Source: Nitrosomonadales bacterium
GTDB taxonomy: Bacteria > Pseudomonadota > Gammaproteobacteria > Burkholderiales > Gallionellaceae
Assembly: GCA_025408405.1 (NCBI GenBank)
Contig: JANYJE010000056.1
Location: forward strand, 34,671-98,670
Reading direction: 5' to 3'
Length of the DNA stretch: 64,000 nt
Program-made: the position numbers and the translations under genes
Shown: piece after piece, positions 29,650 through 38,590 of the stretch
Layout: the number at the start of each line of letters is the position of its first letter
How positions within the stretch are numbered: position 1 is the first letter of the stretch
Notes under the pieces: model-generated
Databases searched by the model: none
The model's input: only the letters and a program-made list of their open reading frames with translations
Told to the model about the DNA's origin: nothing

Positions 29650-30198
29650 TTAAGCTGGGCGAAGCGCCGATTTTGGGCGGAACGCTACCAGTACTTCGGG
29701 ATTGGTTTCTATGTAGGGACCGCCTATCAGGTCAATGCAGTAAGGGATTGCGGCGAAGATACCATCCAGCGTCTCCTTGATGGCCTTGGGCTGGCCCGGC
29801 AGATTCAGAATCAGGCATTGCCCACGTGTCACACCCACCTGGCGCGACAAGATGGCCGTTGGCACATAGCGCAAACTGACCGCGCGCATCTGCTCTCCGA
29901 AACCGGGCATGATCTTGTGGGCAACGGCCAGTGTGGCTTCCGGCGTGACATCGCGTGGTGCGGGGCCGGTTCCACCCGTGGTCAGGATCAGATGGCATCC
30001 CTCATAGTCAGCCAGCTCGATTAAATTCGCTTCGATGTCCGTCTGCTCGTCGGGAATGAGCCGGGTGATGGCTTGCCATGGGCTGGTCAGGGTGCGGGTA
30101 AACCAGTCTTCTAATGCGGGCAGGCCGGCATCCTGATAAACCCCGCTGCTGGCGCGGTCGCTGATGGAAACCAGGCCGATCTTCAAAATGTTGGACAT
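29650..30198 (-). CDS. mogA: Molybdopterin adenylyltransferase
   Basis: Adenylates molybdopterin before Mo insertion. The 182-residue protein has the MoaB/Mog signature LILTTGGTGPAPRDVTPEAT and the motif ILNLPGQPKAIKETLDGIF. MogA-type features are the N-terminal IGLVSISDRASSGVY and the C-terminal LIGGPYIETN. AGAGGT lies just before its ATG. It adds to the Mo-cofactor set at 5293-10565, and its place beside nar fits demand for the cofactor. Confidence 0.93.
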   Translation of the reverse strand: MSNILKIGLVSISDRASSGVYQDAGLPALEDWFTRTLTSPWQAITRLIPDEQTDIEANLIELADYEGCHLILTTGGTGPAPRDVTPEATLAVAHKIMPGFGEQMRAVSLRYVPTAILSRQVGVTRGQCLILNLPGQPKAIKETLDGIFAAIPYCIDLIGGPYIETNPEVLVAFRPKSALRPA

Positions 30199-30467
30199 GA
30201 GTGAACCTCTATAAATACGATTTAATCGTGCACTATTTTAACTTTAACTCGACACAATTTTTCCACAATCCGGCCGAAATTGTTCTTGCTTGCGGTGCTT
30301 TCCGCAGTTTAATGCCAAGCGATGCAAATTTCATTCATGTTGCTGCCCGAGCTCCCAAGACGCGCTTTGCTCGCGCATGAACTTTGGCTGTTTGGTGTTG
30401 CTACATATTTTCCAGAAGCAAGGGTAGTGGTTTATGGAAGTTCCCGAGCTTGAAAATCAAGCCTAAT
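30199..30467. other. Intergenic region between mogA and the NrfD module
   Basis: Together with the next 84 bases this forms a 353-base divergent interval. I see no gene. It contains GCTTGA-AAA-TCAAGC at 30448-30462, an inverted repeat with a three-base centre, just before the FNR-type site. Its first 100 bases are AT-rich and probably hold the mogA promoter. Confidence 0.5.
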
Positions 30468-30508
30468 GTGATCTAGGTCAAGAAACGGTGAGCGTGCCTG
30501 CCTAAAAT
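30468..30508 (+). promoter_or_regulatory. FNR/ANR-type class II promoter
   Basis: GTGATCTAGGTCAA (30468-30481) matches the FNR consensus TTGAT-N4-ATCAA at 8 of 10 positions. TAAAAT at 30503-30508 is a good -10 element. A start of transcription near 30516 would place the box centre at -41.5, the classical class II activator position. This predicts oxygen-responsive expression of the hexaheme-NrfD operon. Confidence 0.7.
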
Positions 30509-30551
30509 AGCCACATGCAAAATTCTTTGTTGGGCTAAATTTAAAAGAAGG

Positions 30552-31745
30552 ATGATGAGCGTGCCTAAACATATAGTTCGTTTGTTGGCTTTAATCGCGG
30601 TAGTTGCAGTCGTCGTATTCTCAGTGAAAAAATTTCTTGTACCGGATTCGTTCTATCAGTACGGACATTACCGCGGTAATGCGGTGGCTGAAATCGCATC
30701 CAAAGCTCCAAAGCTCCAAGGATCGGCATCATGCCAATCATGTCACAAGGAAGCGTACGCCGTATGGACGTCTGGCATCCACCGCAAAGCAACCAAAGAT
30801 AACAAAGTTCAGGGAGTGGTCGTTAAATATGGCCCTGGATGTGAAGTTTGTCACACTGGTCCGGCCGGTAACCATCCTTCCAAAGAGCCTATGCCTCTGT
30901 CTGTCGAGGACAGGGTGACATCGATCACCCATCTTGAACATAAAGTTCATCCCGCCAATGTGCCCGGCAGGAATCTGATGCTTGATCCGGAAAGCATGCG
31001 TGGAGTGTGCCTCAATTGTCACGATAAATTAGAGGCACGACCTGTTGTGCAGCGTCAGGTTGCGGTTGATAGTCATAGCGGCAAAGAGCTATGTACTACT
31101 TGTCACAATCCACATTCACCCAGAATCGACAATTTTGCCGCATTACCCAGGCCAGCGGTTGACCCAAATACAGGTAAGGCTATTTCTGCAGTGGAGAAGT
31201 TCAAAACAGGTGATGCCAGCGCGGGCAAGTCAGCCGCCGCAGTATGCGCAGCATGTCATGGTAATGCAGGGGTAAGCGTCAACCCGATATGGCCGAACCT
31301 GGCAGGCCAACATGCCGTATATCTGACTAATGCGCTTAAGGCCTTCAAATCAGGCGCACGCAAAAACGACATGATGAGCGGCATTGCTGCGGGTCTCAGC
31401 GAAGCAGATATAAGCAATGTGGCTGCTTATTTTGCCAAGGCTAGCTGTCGTGTCACTGGTGGAGACAAGGCCAAGATCGAAGCGGGTAAAACCAAGGCAG
31501 CAGCTGCCGGTTGTGCTGCCTGCCACAATGCCGGCGGCCTTCGCGGCACAGGAGCGGCCGGAATAAGTGCCAGTCCGGCATGGCCGAACCTGGCCGGCCA
31601 AAACGCAGATTATTTGGCCAGCGCCCTCAAATCATTCAAAGACGACAGCCGCAATCACGCGGTCATGTCCAGCGTGGCCAAATCGCTGAGTGACTCCGAT
31701 ATAGACAACCTGTCGGCTTATTACGCCAGCGTGAGTTGCAAATGA
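30552..31745 (+). CDS. Membrane-anchored hexaheme cytochrome c
   Basis: Periplasmic electron carrier of 397 residues with a hydrophobic N-terminal segment (residues 8-28) that probably stays as an anchor. Six CxxCH haem sites start at residues 61, 97, 153, 181, 232 and 321. The first four are in a multihaem domain like NrfB/ActA or cytochrome c554. The last two are in two cytochrome c4/c553-like monohaem domains, each with WPNLAGQ and a candidate Met ligand (M274 or M275; M372). It begins an operon with a ferredoxin, an NrfD-like protein and another cytochrome. Role inferred: takes electrons from quinol by way of the partners and passes them to soluble cytochromes, or the reverse. The fusion of a tetrahaem and two c4-like domains is not one I can match to a named complex. 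Confidence 0.85.
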   Translation: MMSVPKHIVRLLALIAVVAVVVFSVKKFLVPDSFYQYGHYRGNAVAEIASKAPKLQGSASCQSCHKEAYAVWTSGIHRKATKDNKVQGVVVKYGPGCEVCHTGPAGNHPSKEPMPLSVEDRVTSITHLEHKVHPANVPGRNLMLDPESMRGVCLNCHDKLEARPVVQRQVAVDSHSGKELCTTCHNPHSPRIDNFAALPRPAVDPNTGKAISAVEKFKTGDASAGKSAAAVCAACHGNAGVSVNPIWPNLAGQHAVYLTNALKAFKSGARKNDMMSGIAAGLSEADISNVAAYFAKASCRVTGGDKAKIEAGKTKAAAAGCAACHNAGGLRGTGAAGISASPAWPNLAGQNADYLASALKSFKDDSRNHAVMSSVAKSLSDSDIDNLSAYYASVSCK

Positions 31746-31768
31746 GTAAATTATCTAACGAGGAAAAA

Positions 31769-32659
31769 ATGACTACTCTGGATGAGAATGCAAAACAGGA
31801 AGCCAGCGGCATGACACGCAGAGGCTTCTTGGGATTCTTGGGAAAGAGCGCTGCTTGTGTTGGAGCCATCGCGGGCGCTAGCAGCACGATTGGCGCAACA
31901 GAGCTGGTGCACGGCAAGCGCGGTTTTCAACAAAATGATGAGCAGTTCGCCGAGGCGGTCAATAATCCGCCCAAGGTACCCGATTACAACTGGAACGATC
32001 ACGAGTGGGCGATGGGTGTGGATACAGATCGCTGTATTGGCTGTTTGCGCTGCATGGAAGCATGCAAGATGGAAAACAGCGTACAGATGGATGCGTTTCA
32101 CTTCCGCACATGGGTCGAGCGCTATGTTTATCTGGAAGGCTCGAATACGGCAGTCGTCGATAGCCAGTCCGATCCCAAGAATATCGAAAATGCCGGATCA
32201 GAAACAAAATTCCGTTTTGATAACCGCTACAGGAATGTGAAAGTTGACAAGGCATTTTTTGTGCCCAAGCTGTGCAATCAATGTGAGCATCCATCCTGCG
32301 TCCAGGTGTGCCCGACGGGAGCAACCTTCAAAGCCAATGACGGCCCGGTGCTGATCGATACGACTTATTGTATTGGATGTCAGTATTGCGTACAGGCATG
32401 CCCTTATGGTGCGCGCACTTTCAATGAGTCGAGAGGCACCGTAGATAAATGCAATTGGTGCTACCACCGTATCACCAAGGGCCTCAACCCGGCATGCGTT
32501 GAGGTGTGTCCGACAGGTACGCGTATTTTTGGTGATCGAAAAGACCCGGAGAGTCCCATTAGCCTGTTTATCCGCAATAATCATGTGCAAGTGCTAAAAC
32601 CGGAAATGGGAAACGCGCCCAATGTGTTTTACAAGGGAACGGACAAGGAGGTGGTCTGA
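31769..32659 (+). CDS. Tat-exported four-cluster ferredoxin (NrfC/PsrB/DsrO-like)
   Basis: Periplasmic iron-sulfur subunit of a CISM-type complex, 296 residues from ATG 31769 behind GAGGAA; frames opening earlier lack a ribosome site. A twin-arginine signal MTRRGFLGFLG is followed by a hydrophobic stretch. Cysteine groups for four [4Fe-4S] clusters are CIGCLRCMEAC, CNQCEHPSCVQVCP, CIGCQYCVQACP and CNWCYHRITKG...CVEVCP. It is a close structural analogue of DsrO at 43812-44546 but is not part of dsr. It overlaps the next gene by three bases (TGATG). Confidence 0.9.
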   Translation: MTTLDENAKQEASGMTRRGFLGFLGKSAACVGAIAGASSTIGATELVHGKRGFQQNDEQFAEAVNNPPKVPDYNWNDHEWAMGVDTDRCIGCLRCMEACKMENSVQMDAFHFRTWVERYVYLEGSNTAVVDSQSDPKNIENAGSETKFRFDNRYRNVKVDKAFFVPKLCNQCEHPSCVQVCPTGATFKANDGPVLIDTTYCIGCQYCVQACPYGARTFNESRGTVDKCNWCYHRITKGLNPACVEVCPTGTRIFGDRKDPESPISLFIRNNHVQVLKPEMGNAPNVFYKGTDKEVV

Positions 32660-33840
32660 TGGAAAGCGTATTCAATCATGTGACACCCCACATCGGGTTC
32701 ATTTATCCAAATGAAAGCGATATGGCGTGGACACAGCTCATCGTAATTTATCCTTATATCACCGGTCTGGTGGCCGGTGCGTTTGTGGTATCAAGCCTGC
32801 ATCATGTGTTCAGGATTCAGCGCTTCGCTGCGGTTTCCAGATTTGCCCTGCTGACTGCCTTATGCTTTATGTTTTTTGCACCGTCGCCTCTGCTGTTCCA
32901 TTTGGGCCAGCCAACCCGCGCGTTCAATGCCGTGATAACACCGCACTGGACATCAGCGATGGCCGCATTTGGTTATGTAGCAGGATTCTATGTATGCCTG
33001 TTGATATTGGAAACATGGTTCGCATTCCGTGCCGACATTGTTGCTATGTCCAAGACCAGAACCGGCATTATGGGAAAAGTTTATGGCTGGCTTACTTTGG
33101 GCTCGGATGATGTCTCACCGCACGCCTTGGCGATTGATCATAAAATTGCGCGCATACTGGCCATGATCGGAATACCTAGTGCATGCGGCTTGCACGGCTA
33201 CGTCGGGTTCGTGTTTGGCTCGCTCAAGACGCGTGAATGGTGGTCGTCTGACCTCATGCCGGTCATTTTCTTGCTGTCAGCCGTGGGCTCGGGGGTCGGG
33301 CTGTTGATCGTGCTGTATGTGATCGTCTCCAAGTTCCGCAAGACAGCAATAGCCGACGATACCATGCGCGGCCTGCTGTATGTGTTGTTTACCGCCATCA
33401 CCGTGGTGATGGTGATAGAAGGCCTGGAGCTGCTGGAAATATTTTACAAGGCTAGAGAGGGCGTCGAAACCGTCCGTGAATTGATTATGGGGCCAATCTG
33501 GGCTGGCATGGCGATTCAATGGGCAATGTCTATCTTTGTTTTGGTGGCTACATCAACAATGCTTGTGTACGATGTGCACGGGAAGCGTCTGGTCACATGG
33601 CTATTCCTCAGTGGGCTAGCCATGATGATAGGAGTTCTTGCGATGCGCTGGAATGTAGTGATCGGTGGGCAGGAATTGTCCAAGACCATGAAAGGCTTGC
33701 TGACCTATTATCCCGAGATGTTTGGACGTGAGAGTTTGTTTGTGGTCGGAATCATATCTATCTGCCCTTACATCACGTTGTGGTTGGCAACAAAATTGTT
33801 GCCTCCATGGGAGACCGCCAGCCTGCCAAGCCGGACGTAA
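32659..33840 (+). CDS. NrfD-like membrane quinol subunit
   Basis: Integral membrane protein of 393 residues and about ten helices, in the NrfD/PsrC/ActC/DsrP family that exchanges electrons between quinone and a periplasmic ferredoxin. Key stretches are FIYPNESDMAWTQLIVIYPYITGLVAGAF, here cut to its core DMAWTQLIVIYPYITG, and GQPTRAFNAV. It overlaps the ferredoxin gene, so the pair is surely coexpressed. It resembles DsrP in size. In this operon it lacks a molybdoenzyme partner, so it is more likely a quinol:cytochrome c device than a reductase. Confidence 0.88.
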   Translation: MESVFNHVTPHIGFIYPNESDMAWTQLIVIYPYITGLVAGAFVVSSLHHVFRIQRFAAVSRFALLTALCFMFFAPSPLLFHLGQPTRAFNAVITPHWTSAMAAFGYVAGFYVCLLILETWFAFRADIVAMSKTRTGIMGKVYGWLTLGSDDVSPHALAIDHKIARILAMIGIPSACGLHGYVGFVFGSLKTREWWSSDLMPVIFLLSAVGSGVGLLIVLYVIVSKFRKTAIADDTMRGLLYVLFTAITVVMVIEGLELLEIFYKAREGVETVRELIMGPIWAGMAIQWAMSIFVLVATSTMLVYDVHGKRLVTWLFLSGLAMMIGVLAMRWNVVIGGQELSKTMKGLLTYYPEMFGRESLFVVGIISICPYITLWLATKLLPPWETASLPSRT

Positions 33841-33859
33841 TTTATCGAAAGGAAACGCT

Positions 33860-34261
33860 ATGTTTAAAACTAAATTTACATTATTGATGGCGATGTTGCT
33901 GGCGACGATGAGTGCCGGTTGCTCCAAGCAAATCAGCTTCCAGCAGGAAATTCAGCCGCTATTGCAGCAGAAATGCGCCCAATGCCATTTGCCAGGCGGG
34001 GCTGGCTATGCGGGGGCTGGCTATGTCGCCAGCGGTTTCAGTGTGGATAGCTACCAGTCCGTGATGAAGGGCACCAAATTCGGTCCTGTGATTGTCCCCG
34101 GCTCCAGCGTATCCAGTACGCTGATTGCCTTGCTGGAACATCGTGCCAATCCGACGATCAACATGCCACGCAATCCTGAAAGCGGCAAGGCTGATCATAT
34201 CGCTCCGCAAAATCTCGACCTGATAAAACAATGGATAGATCAGGGCGCTAAAAATAATTAG
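33860..34261 (+). CDS. Monohaem cytochrome c, probable lipoprotein
   Basis: Small exported cytochrome of 133 residues. The N-terminal hydrophobic stretch ends in MSAGC, a plausible but not ideal lipobox. One haem site CAQCH lies near residue 40, and NPTINMPRNP could give the Met ligand. The C-terminus (LDLIKQWIDQGAKNN) is typical of the planctomycete-type c domain found in diverse bacteria. It closes the hexaheme-NrfD operon and may be its soluble or lipid-anchored electron partner. Confidence 0.85.
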   Translation: MFKTKFTLLMAMLLATMSAGCSKQISFQQEIQPLLQQKCAQCHLPGGAGYAGAGYVASGFSVDSYQSVMKGTKFGPVIVPGSSVSSTLIALLEHRANPTINMPRNPESGKADHIAPQNLDLIKQWIDQGAKNN

Positions 34262-34315
34262 TGCGATTAAAAATTAGCTGAAATAATTCCGGCCACGATG
34301 CGGCTGAACAAAGCA

Positions 34316-34340
34316 AACGGGGGAGTATCCCCCGTTTTGT
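34316..34340 (+). terminator. Rho-independent terminator
   Basis: AACGGGGGA (34316-34324) and TCCCCCGTT (34328-34336) form a nine-pair stem with a three-base loop, followed by TTGTATTTT. It ends the cytochrome-NrfD operon and faces the convergent FAD oxidase gene. Confidence 0.88.
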
Positions 34341-34455
34341 ATTTTACGAGCCCGGAATTGTACACGTAGCCATTGGGGCTGGTGTTGCTCAGCTTGGAGC
34401 ATTGCTTGTCCAGCCTTGGCTACATGAATGGGTTGGCCGTGAGCTTGCGTATTGA

Positions 34456-35859
34456 TTACAGAACCTTGCCCGGATTAAGCAGCCCTTGCGGATCCAGCAC
34501 GCGCTTGATGTTTTCCATCAACTCAAATTCAAGCGCACTCTTGTAGTGGCGAATTTGTTCGCGTTTAAGTTGGCCCAAGCCGTGTTCCGCACCTATGCTA
34601 CCGCCTAGTCTGGATACGATGTCGTAAACAATGCGATTTATGCGGTTGCTCTGTGCAAAGAATTGTTTGTTGTCATCAGTATCGGGCATGGAGGCGTTGT
34701 AATGGATGTTGCCATCGCCGATGTGGCCGAAGGTGATGATGCGTACGCCCGGAAAGGCTTGCTGCAGGGCGGTATCGGCCTGATCGAGGAAGTCGGGGAC
34801 CGCGCTGATAGGGACTGAGACGTCATGCTTGATGCTGACACCCTCAATTTTCTGCGCATCGCTGATGTTCTTGCGCAGCTTCCACCATGCATCAGCTCGG
34901 GTCTTATCGGCGGTGACTGCAAATTCGCCTATGCCGCCGGTAAAGGCGCTTAATGCGCCGTGCAGGGCCGCATCTAGTGGTACCTCCAGCGGGTCAGACA
35001 GTTCGGTGATGACCATCCAGTCATGCTTCTTTGCAAAAGGCTCTTGCGTGTCTGGTATGTTTTTAAAAACCAGATCCAGACAGGAGCGGCCGATAATTTC
35101 AAATGCGCTGATGCGGTCACCGCAGATGCTGCGCAGATAGGCCAGCAGTGCTACGGCCACCGCCGGGTCGCGTACCGCGATGCAGGCGGTTGCAAGCGAG
35201 CGTGGGCGCGGGCTGAGCTTTAACACCGCCGCAGTGATGATGCCTAGCGTGCCTTCCGCGCCGATGAAGAGTTGCTTGAGATCATAGCCTGTGTTGTCCT
35301 TGCGCAGGCTACGCAGTCCATTCCAGATGCGACCGTCGGCAAGCACGACTTCCAGCCCCAGCACGAGGTCGCGTGCGTTGCCATAGCGCAGCACGCCGAT
35401 GCCACCCGCATTGGTGGAAAGATTGCCGCCGATCTCACAACGCGCTTCAATTGCAGTCAGTCCTAGCGGGAACAGGCGATTATTCTGTAGGGCAATCTCG
35501 CGCACGCTGGCCAGCGTACAGCCGGCCTCAACGGTGATGGTGTAGTTGGTAGCGTCTACAGAGCGTATATGGTTCATGCGCGACAAGTTGAGCACGATTT
35601 GTTGCTCGACTCCGGCAAGGGGAACGGAGGCGCCGCACAGGCTGGTGTTCCCGCCCTGCGGTACGATGGTGATTTGATGTTGCGCGCACAGGGATGCAAC
35701 CGCGCTGACTTGCTGCGTGTCAGCAGGCAGTACTACCGCTAAGGCATTGCCAACATAGTTACCGCGATGATCGCGGTAGCTGGGTGCTGCATCTGAGCCG
35801 GTGAGCACGTTGTTTGTGCCAACCAGCTGGCGTAGTGCTGCAATCAAGTCAAATAGCAA
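34456..35859 (-). CDS. FAD-linked oxidase (GlcD/D-2-hydroxyacid dehydrogenase type)
   Basis: Flavoprotein of 467 residues with the PCMH FAD-binding domain (VVLPADTQQVSAVASLC, PQGGNTSLCG, CEIGGNLSTNAGGIGVLRYG) and the C-terminal oxidase domain (ITFGHIGDGNIHYN, GGSIGAEHGLGQLKR, LLNPGKVL). It probably oxidises a D-2-hydroxyacid such as D-lactate, glycolate or D-2-hydroxyglutarate and reduces a cytochrome or quinone. No GlcE/GlcF partners follow, so it looks like a single-subunit enzyme. Exact substrate unknown. Confidence 0.85.
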   Translation of the reverse strand: MLFDLIAALRQLVGTNNVLTGSDAAPSYRDHRGNYVGNALAVVLPADTQQVSAVASLCAQHQITIVPQGGNTSLCGASVPLAGVEQQIVLNLSRMNHIRSVDATNYTITVEAGCTLASVREIALQNNRLFPLGLTAIEARCEIGGNLSTNAGGIGVLRYGNARDLVLGLEVVLADGRIWNGLRSLRKDNTGYDLKQLFIGAEGTLGIITAAVLKLSPRPRSLATACIAVRDPAVAVALLAYLRSICGDRISAFEIIGRSCLDLVFKNIPDTQEPFAKKHDWMVITELSDPLEVPLDAALHGALSAFTGGIGEFAVTADKTRADAWWKLRKNISDAQKIEGVSIKHDVSVPISAVPDFLDQADTALQQAFPGVRIITFGHIGDGNIHYNASMPDTDDNKQFFAQSNRINRIVYDIVSRLGGSIGAEHGLGQLKREQIRHYKSALEFELMENIKRVLDPQGLLNPGKVL

Positions 35860-35926
35860 AGTGTGTATCCGCAGTTGGCCAGTGCATCGTAGTGGTCGCC
35901 TTCATGGTACTGACTGGCGAAACAAA

Positions 35927-36586
35927 TTATAACTTTTCCATCGCGTCAATTTTGCGCCAAATCTGCTTTTTCCACAGGAACAGCAGGATGGTCATAATGA
36001 GCAGGTAAATTATCACGTAAATGCCAAGACTCCTGCGATCTCCAGCGCGTGGATCGGCTGCCCAGTTCAGGAATGCAGTAATATCTTTGGCTTTGGCGCT
36101 GATTTCCTCGCGTTGTTTGGCATCGCTAGCCGCGGAAATACCAAGGACGTCTGGCATCTTGGTTACGGTGAAGATGCGGTTGGTGGTTTCACCATTGGCA
36201 CCCACACCGTAACCCATCAGGTAAGAGTACAAATAATGCACACCTCCCTCGCGCGCTACAGCCATCAGGCTCAGATCTGGAGGGGTCACACCAAAAGCCG
36301 CTGCAGCATCATCAGGAGCCATCTGCGGCTTCATGGCTGAGTTCAGAGGTTTGTCACCGCGCCAAACGTCAACCGTTTCCTTGGCAATGCCCAAATCAAG
36401 CAGGCTGCGGTACTGAACGTATTTAAGGCCATGACATGAGCTACAAACTGTGGCTACCTGTTCTGCACCGCGCAACACGGAAGCGCGATCAGTAGGGATT
36501 GGGTCGTGTTCTAGTTCAATCTCGTTTGCCAGCGCAAACGAGGAGAACAGGCTGAGCAGCAGGGGAAGCAGAAATCGCTTATTCAT
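35927..36586 (-). CDS. petC: Cytochrome c1 of the bc1 complex
   Basis: Haem-c subunit of ubiquinol:cytochrome c oxidoreductase, 219 residues from ATG 36586 with AAAGGTG before it. It has a cleavable signal, the haem site CSSCHGLKYVQYR, the candidate Met region TKMPDVLG and a C-terminal membrane anchor (YVIIYLLIMTILLFLW). Order petA-petB-petC on the minus strand is standard. Confidence 0.95.
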   Translation of the reverse strand: MNKRFLLPLLLSLFSSFALANEIELEHDPIPTDRASVLRGAEQVATVCSSCHGLKYVQYRSLLDLGIAKETVDVWRGDKPLNSAMKPQMAPDDAAAAFGVTPPDLSLMAVAREGGVHYLYSYLMGYGVGANGETTNRIFTVTKMPDVLGISAASDAKQREEISAKAKDITAFLNWAADPRAGDRRSLGIYVIIYLLIMTILLFLWKKQIWRKIDAMEKL

Positions 36587-36613
36587 TATGTTCACCTTTA
36601 AACCGGAAATATA

Positions 36614-37834
36614 TTAGTGCTTTTTGTTGGCGTTGTTTTGCAGAAATTCTTCAACTGCAGGTGGCAGGCCACGCTTGATCAGGTACGCCTCTTCTTTCTT
36701 GGAAATCCACGGCAGCAGCAGGAATGTAAGGAAGTAAATTTCCGTCGCTACCCGGCCGACTATTGCGGTGTCCGCAGTTACAGGGACAGCACCGACATAG
36801 CCGAGAACGAGCATGTCGGCAAGAAATATGAAGAACAAGAACCGGTATGCTGGGCGATAACGCGCGCCACCCGGAATGCGTGAACGGTCAAGGTAAGGCA
36901 TCGCAGCAAAAATCAGCACCGACAATCCCATGGCGGCTACGCCACCGGCCAGGTCAGGTACGGAACGCAAAATTGCGTAGAACGGCAGGAAGTACCACTC
37001 AGGAACGATATGCGCCGGGGTTTGCATAGGGTTCGCCGGAATGTTATTGGCAGCTTCAATCAGGGTGTTAGGAACAAAGAATACAAATGCACTGAACACG
37101 ACCAGATAAACAGCAACGCCCAGCATGTCCTTTATCGTGTAATAGGGATGGAACGGAATGTTGTCCTTCGGCTTCAGTTCAATGCCTCTTGGATTGCTGC
37201 TTTTCACTGTGTGCAATGCGATCAGATGAATCATGACTGCGCCCACGATGATGAACGGGAACAGGAAGTGCAGCGCATAGAAGCGCGTCAGTGTTGCGTC
37301 ACCAACCTGGAAATCGCCACGCAGCCAGACAACTACCTGCTCACCAAAGAATGGTGTAGCGCGGAACAGGTTGGTAATAACGGCAGCGCCCCAGTAGGAC
37401 ATTTGACCCCATGGCAACAGATAGCCCATGAATGCGGTCGCCATCAGCAGCAGCAGCAGGCCCTGGCCGGTCCACCACAGCAATTCGCGCGGCGCTCTGT
37501 AAGAACCATGGTACAGCGTACGTGCCATGTGAATATAGATGACTGCAAAAAAAGCAGATGCGCCGGTTGAGTGCATGTAGCGCAACAGCCAGCCGTAGTT
37601 CACGTCGCGCATAATGTGCTGGATGGAATCAAAGGCAGTTGCAATGTCCGGCTTATAGTGCATTGCCAGGAAAATGCCGGTAACAAGCTGCATAACCAGC
37701 ACCAGGCCGGCCAGTGAGCCAAAGTTCCACCAGTAACTCAGGTTGCGCGGAGTGGGGTAATCAGCAAGATCATTTTTTATAAAATGAGTCAGCGGGAAGC
37801 GTTGATCTATCCACGCAAGAGTGCTTTTGAACAT
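36614..37834 (-). CDS. petB: Cytochrome b of the bc1 complex
   Basis: Quinol-oxidising membrane subunit, 406 residues and eight helices. Marks are [17 protein letters not shown], the haem-histidine helices [18 protein letters not shown] and [20 protein letters not shown] (given as its core [11 protein letters not shown]), and the quinol-site motif [13 protein letters not shown]. It lies between petA and petC. Confidence 0.97.
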   Translation of the reverse strand: MFKSTLAWIDQRFPLTHFIKNDLADYPTPRNLSYWWNFGSLAGLVLVMQLVTGIFLAMHYKPDIATAFDSIQHIMRDVNYGWLLRYMHSTGASAFFAVIYIHMARTLYHGSYRAPRELLWWTGQGLLLLLMATAFMGYLLPWGQMSYWGAAVITNLFRATPFFGEQVVVWLRGDFQVGDATLTRFYALHFLFPFIIVGAVMIHLIALHTVKSSNPRGIELKPKDNIPFHPYYTIKDMLGVAVYLVVFSAFVFFVPNTLIEAANNIPANPMQTPAHIVPEWYFLPFYAILRSVPDLAGGVAAMGLSVLIFAAMPYLDRSRIPGGARYRPAYRFLFFIFLADMLVLGYVGAVPVTADTAIVGRVATEIYFLTFLLLPWISKKEEAYLIKRGLPPAVEEFLQNNANKKH

Positions 37835-37851
37835 AATATTCTCCTTAAAGC

Positions 37852-38355
37852 CTAGCCGATAACGATTCTATCGGCACTCAAAAATTTGTAGGGGGGCACA
37901 TCGAGGTTGTGTGGTGCTGGGCCGTGAGTTACTCGACCGCTGTCATCGTACTGACTGCCGTGGCATGCGCACAGCCATCCGTTTTCGCTGCGATTTGGAA
38001 CGCAGCCAAGGTGGGTGCAGATGCCAACCACCACCAGCCATTGCGGCTGCTGTACGCGCTTCTCGTCGGCTACTGGCTCGATCTGGCTAAGCTCTTTCAT
38101 TCTGTTGATTTCTTCTTCTGTGCGATGAAGGATGAACACGGGCTTGCCTTGCCATGCCACGGTGTGCATGCCCCCGGGGGGAATGTGTGACAGATCCACT
38201 TCAGTGGTGGCGTTGGACAATACGTCAACACTTGGATTCATGCTGCTGACGAGCGGCCAGCAAGCAGCGGCTGCACCGGTTGCACCGGCTACTGTTGTTA
38301 CCTTGCCCAGGAAATTGCGACGTTCCGGGTTGACAACATTGTCTTTGCTAGACAT
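37852..38355 (-). CDS. petA: Rieske iron-sulfur protein of the bc1 complex
   Basis: 167 residues. A Tat-type signal with the pair RR in [11 protein letters not shown] anchors the head domain. The [2Fe-2S] ligands are in CTHLGC and [21 protein letters not shown] lies before its ATG. It starts the petABC operon, which takes quinol electrons to cytochrome c for aerobic respiration, or runs in reverse for NADH formation in chemolithotrophs. Confidence 0.96.
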   Translation of the reverse strand: MSSKDNVVNPERRNFLGKVTTVAGATGAAAACWPLVSSMNPSVDVLSNATTEVDLSHIPPGGMHTVAWQGKPVFILHRTEEEINRMKELSQIEPVADEKRVQQPQWLVVVGICTHLGCVPNRSENGWLCACHGSQYDDSGRVTHGPAPHNLDVPPYKFLSADRIVIG

Positions 38356-38472
38356 ACCGATCTCCTAAATGTAAATGTGATATAAAAATTAATTGACCTT
38401 CGATCACCGCTGGCCAATTACCAGTAGCGGCGCCCAAGGCGGTTGCTTCATGAGCTACTAGATTTAGCAGGC

Positions 38473-38519
38473 TGTTGAAAAACCACTGCGGAGAACCAGT
38501 CTCGCTGCGTCTTTCAACA
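38473..38519. repeat. Inverted repeat in the petA upstream region
   Basis: TGTTGAAA (38473-38480) is repeated inverted as TTTCAACA (38512-38519), with a GC-rich centre that can pair partly (GCGGAGA with TCTCGC). GGCTGTTGAAAAAC resembles the ends of some insertion sequences and dispersed repeats, so this could be a small remnant or mobile repeat; no transposase is present. The rest of the 235-base gap (38356-38590) shows nothing clear. Confidence 0.4.
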
Positions 38520-38590
38520 ATCTGTTAAGAAGCTATCCATGCCGCGTGAACAGATAGCCTCATTATTAAAAATAAGCGCCAGCAGCGCGT

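Noticed and set aside
30552..34261. Annotating the four-gene operon as nrfBCD of ammonia-forming nitrite reduction
   Set aside because: No nrfA is present, the cytochrome has two extra c4-like domains, and a further monohaem cytochrome is included.
38391..38406. FNR box in the petA upstream region (TTGACCTTCGATCA)
   Set aside because: The spacing between half sites is five rather than four and the second half is off register.
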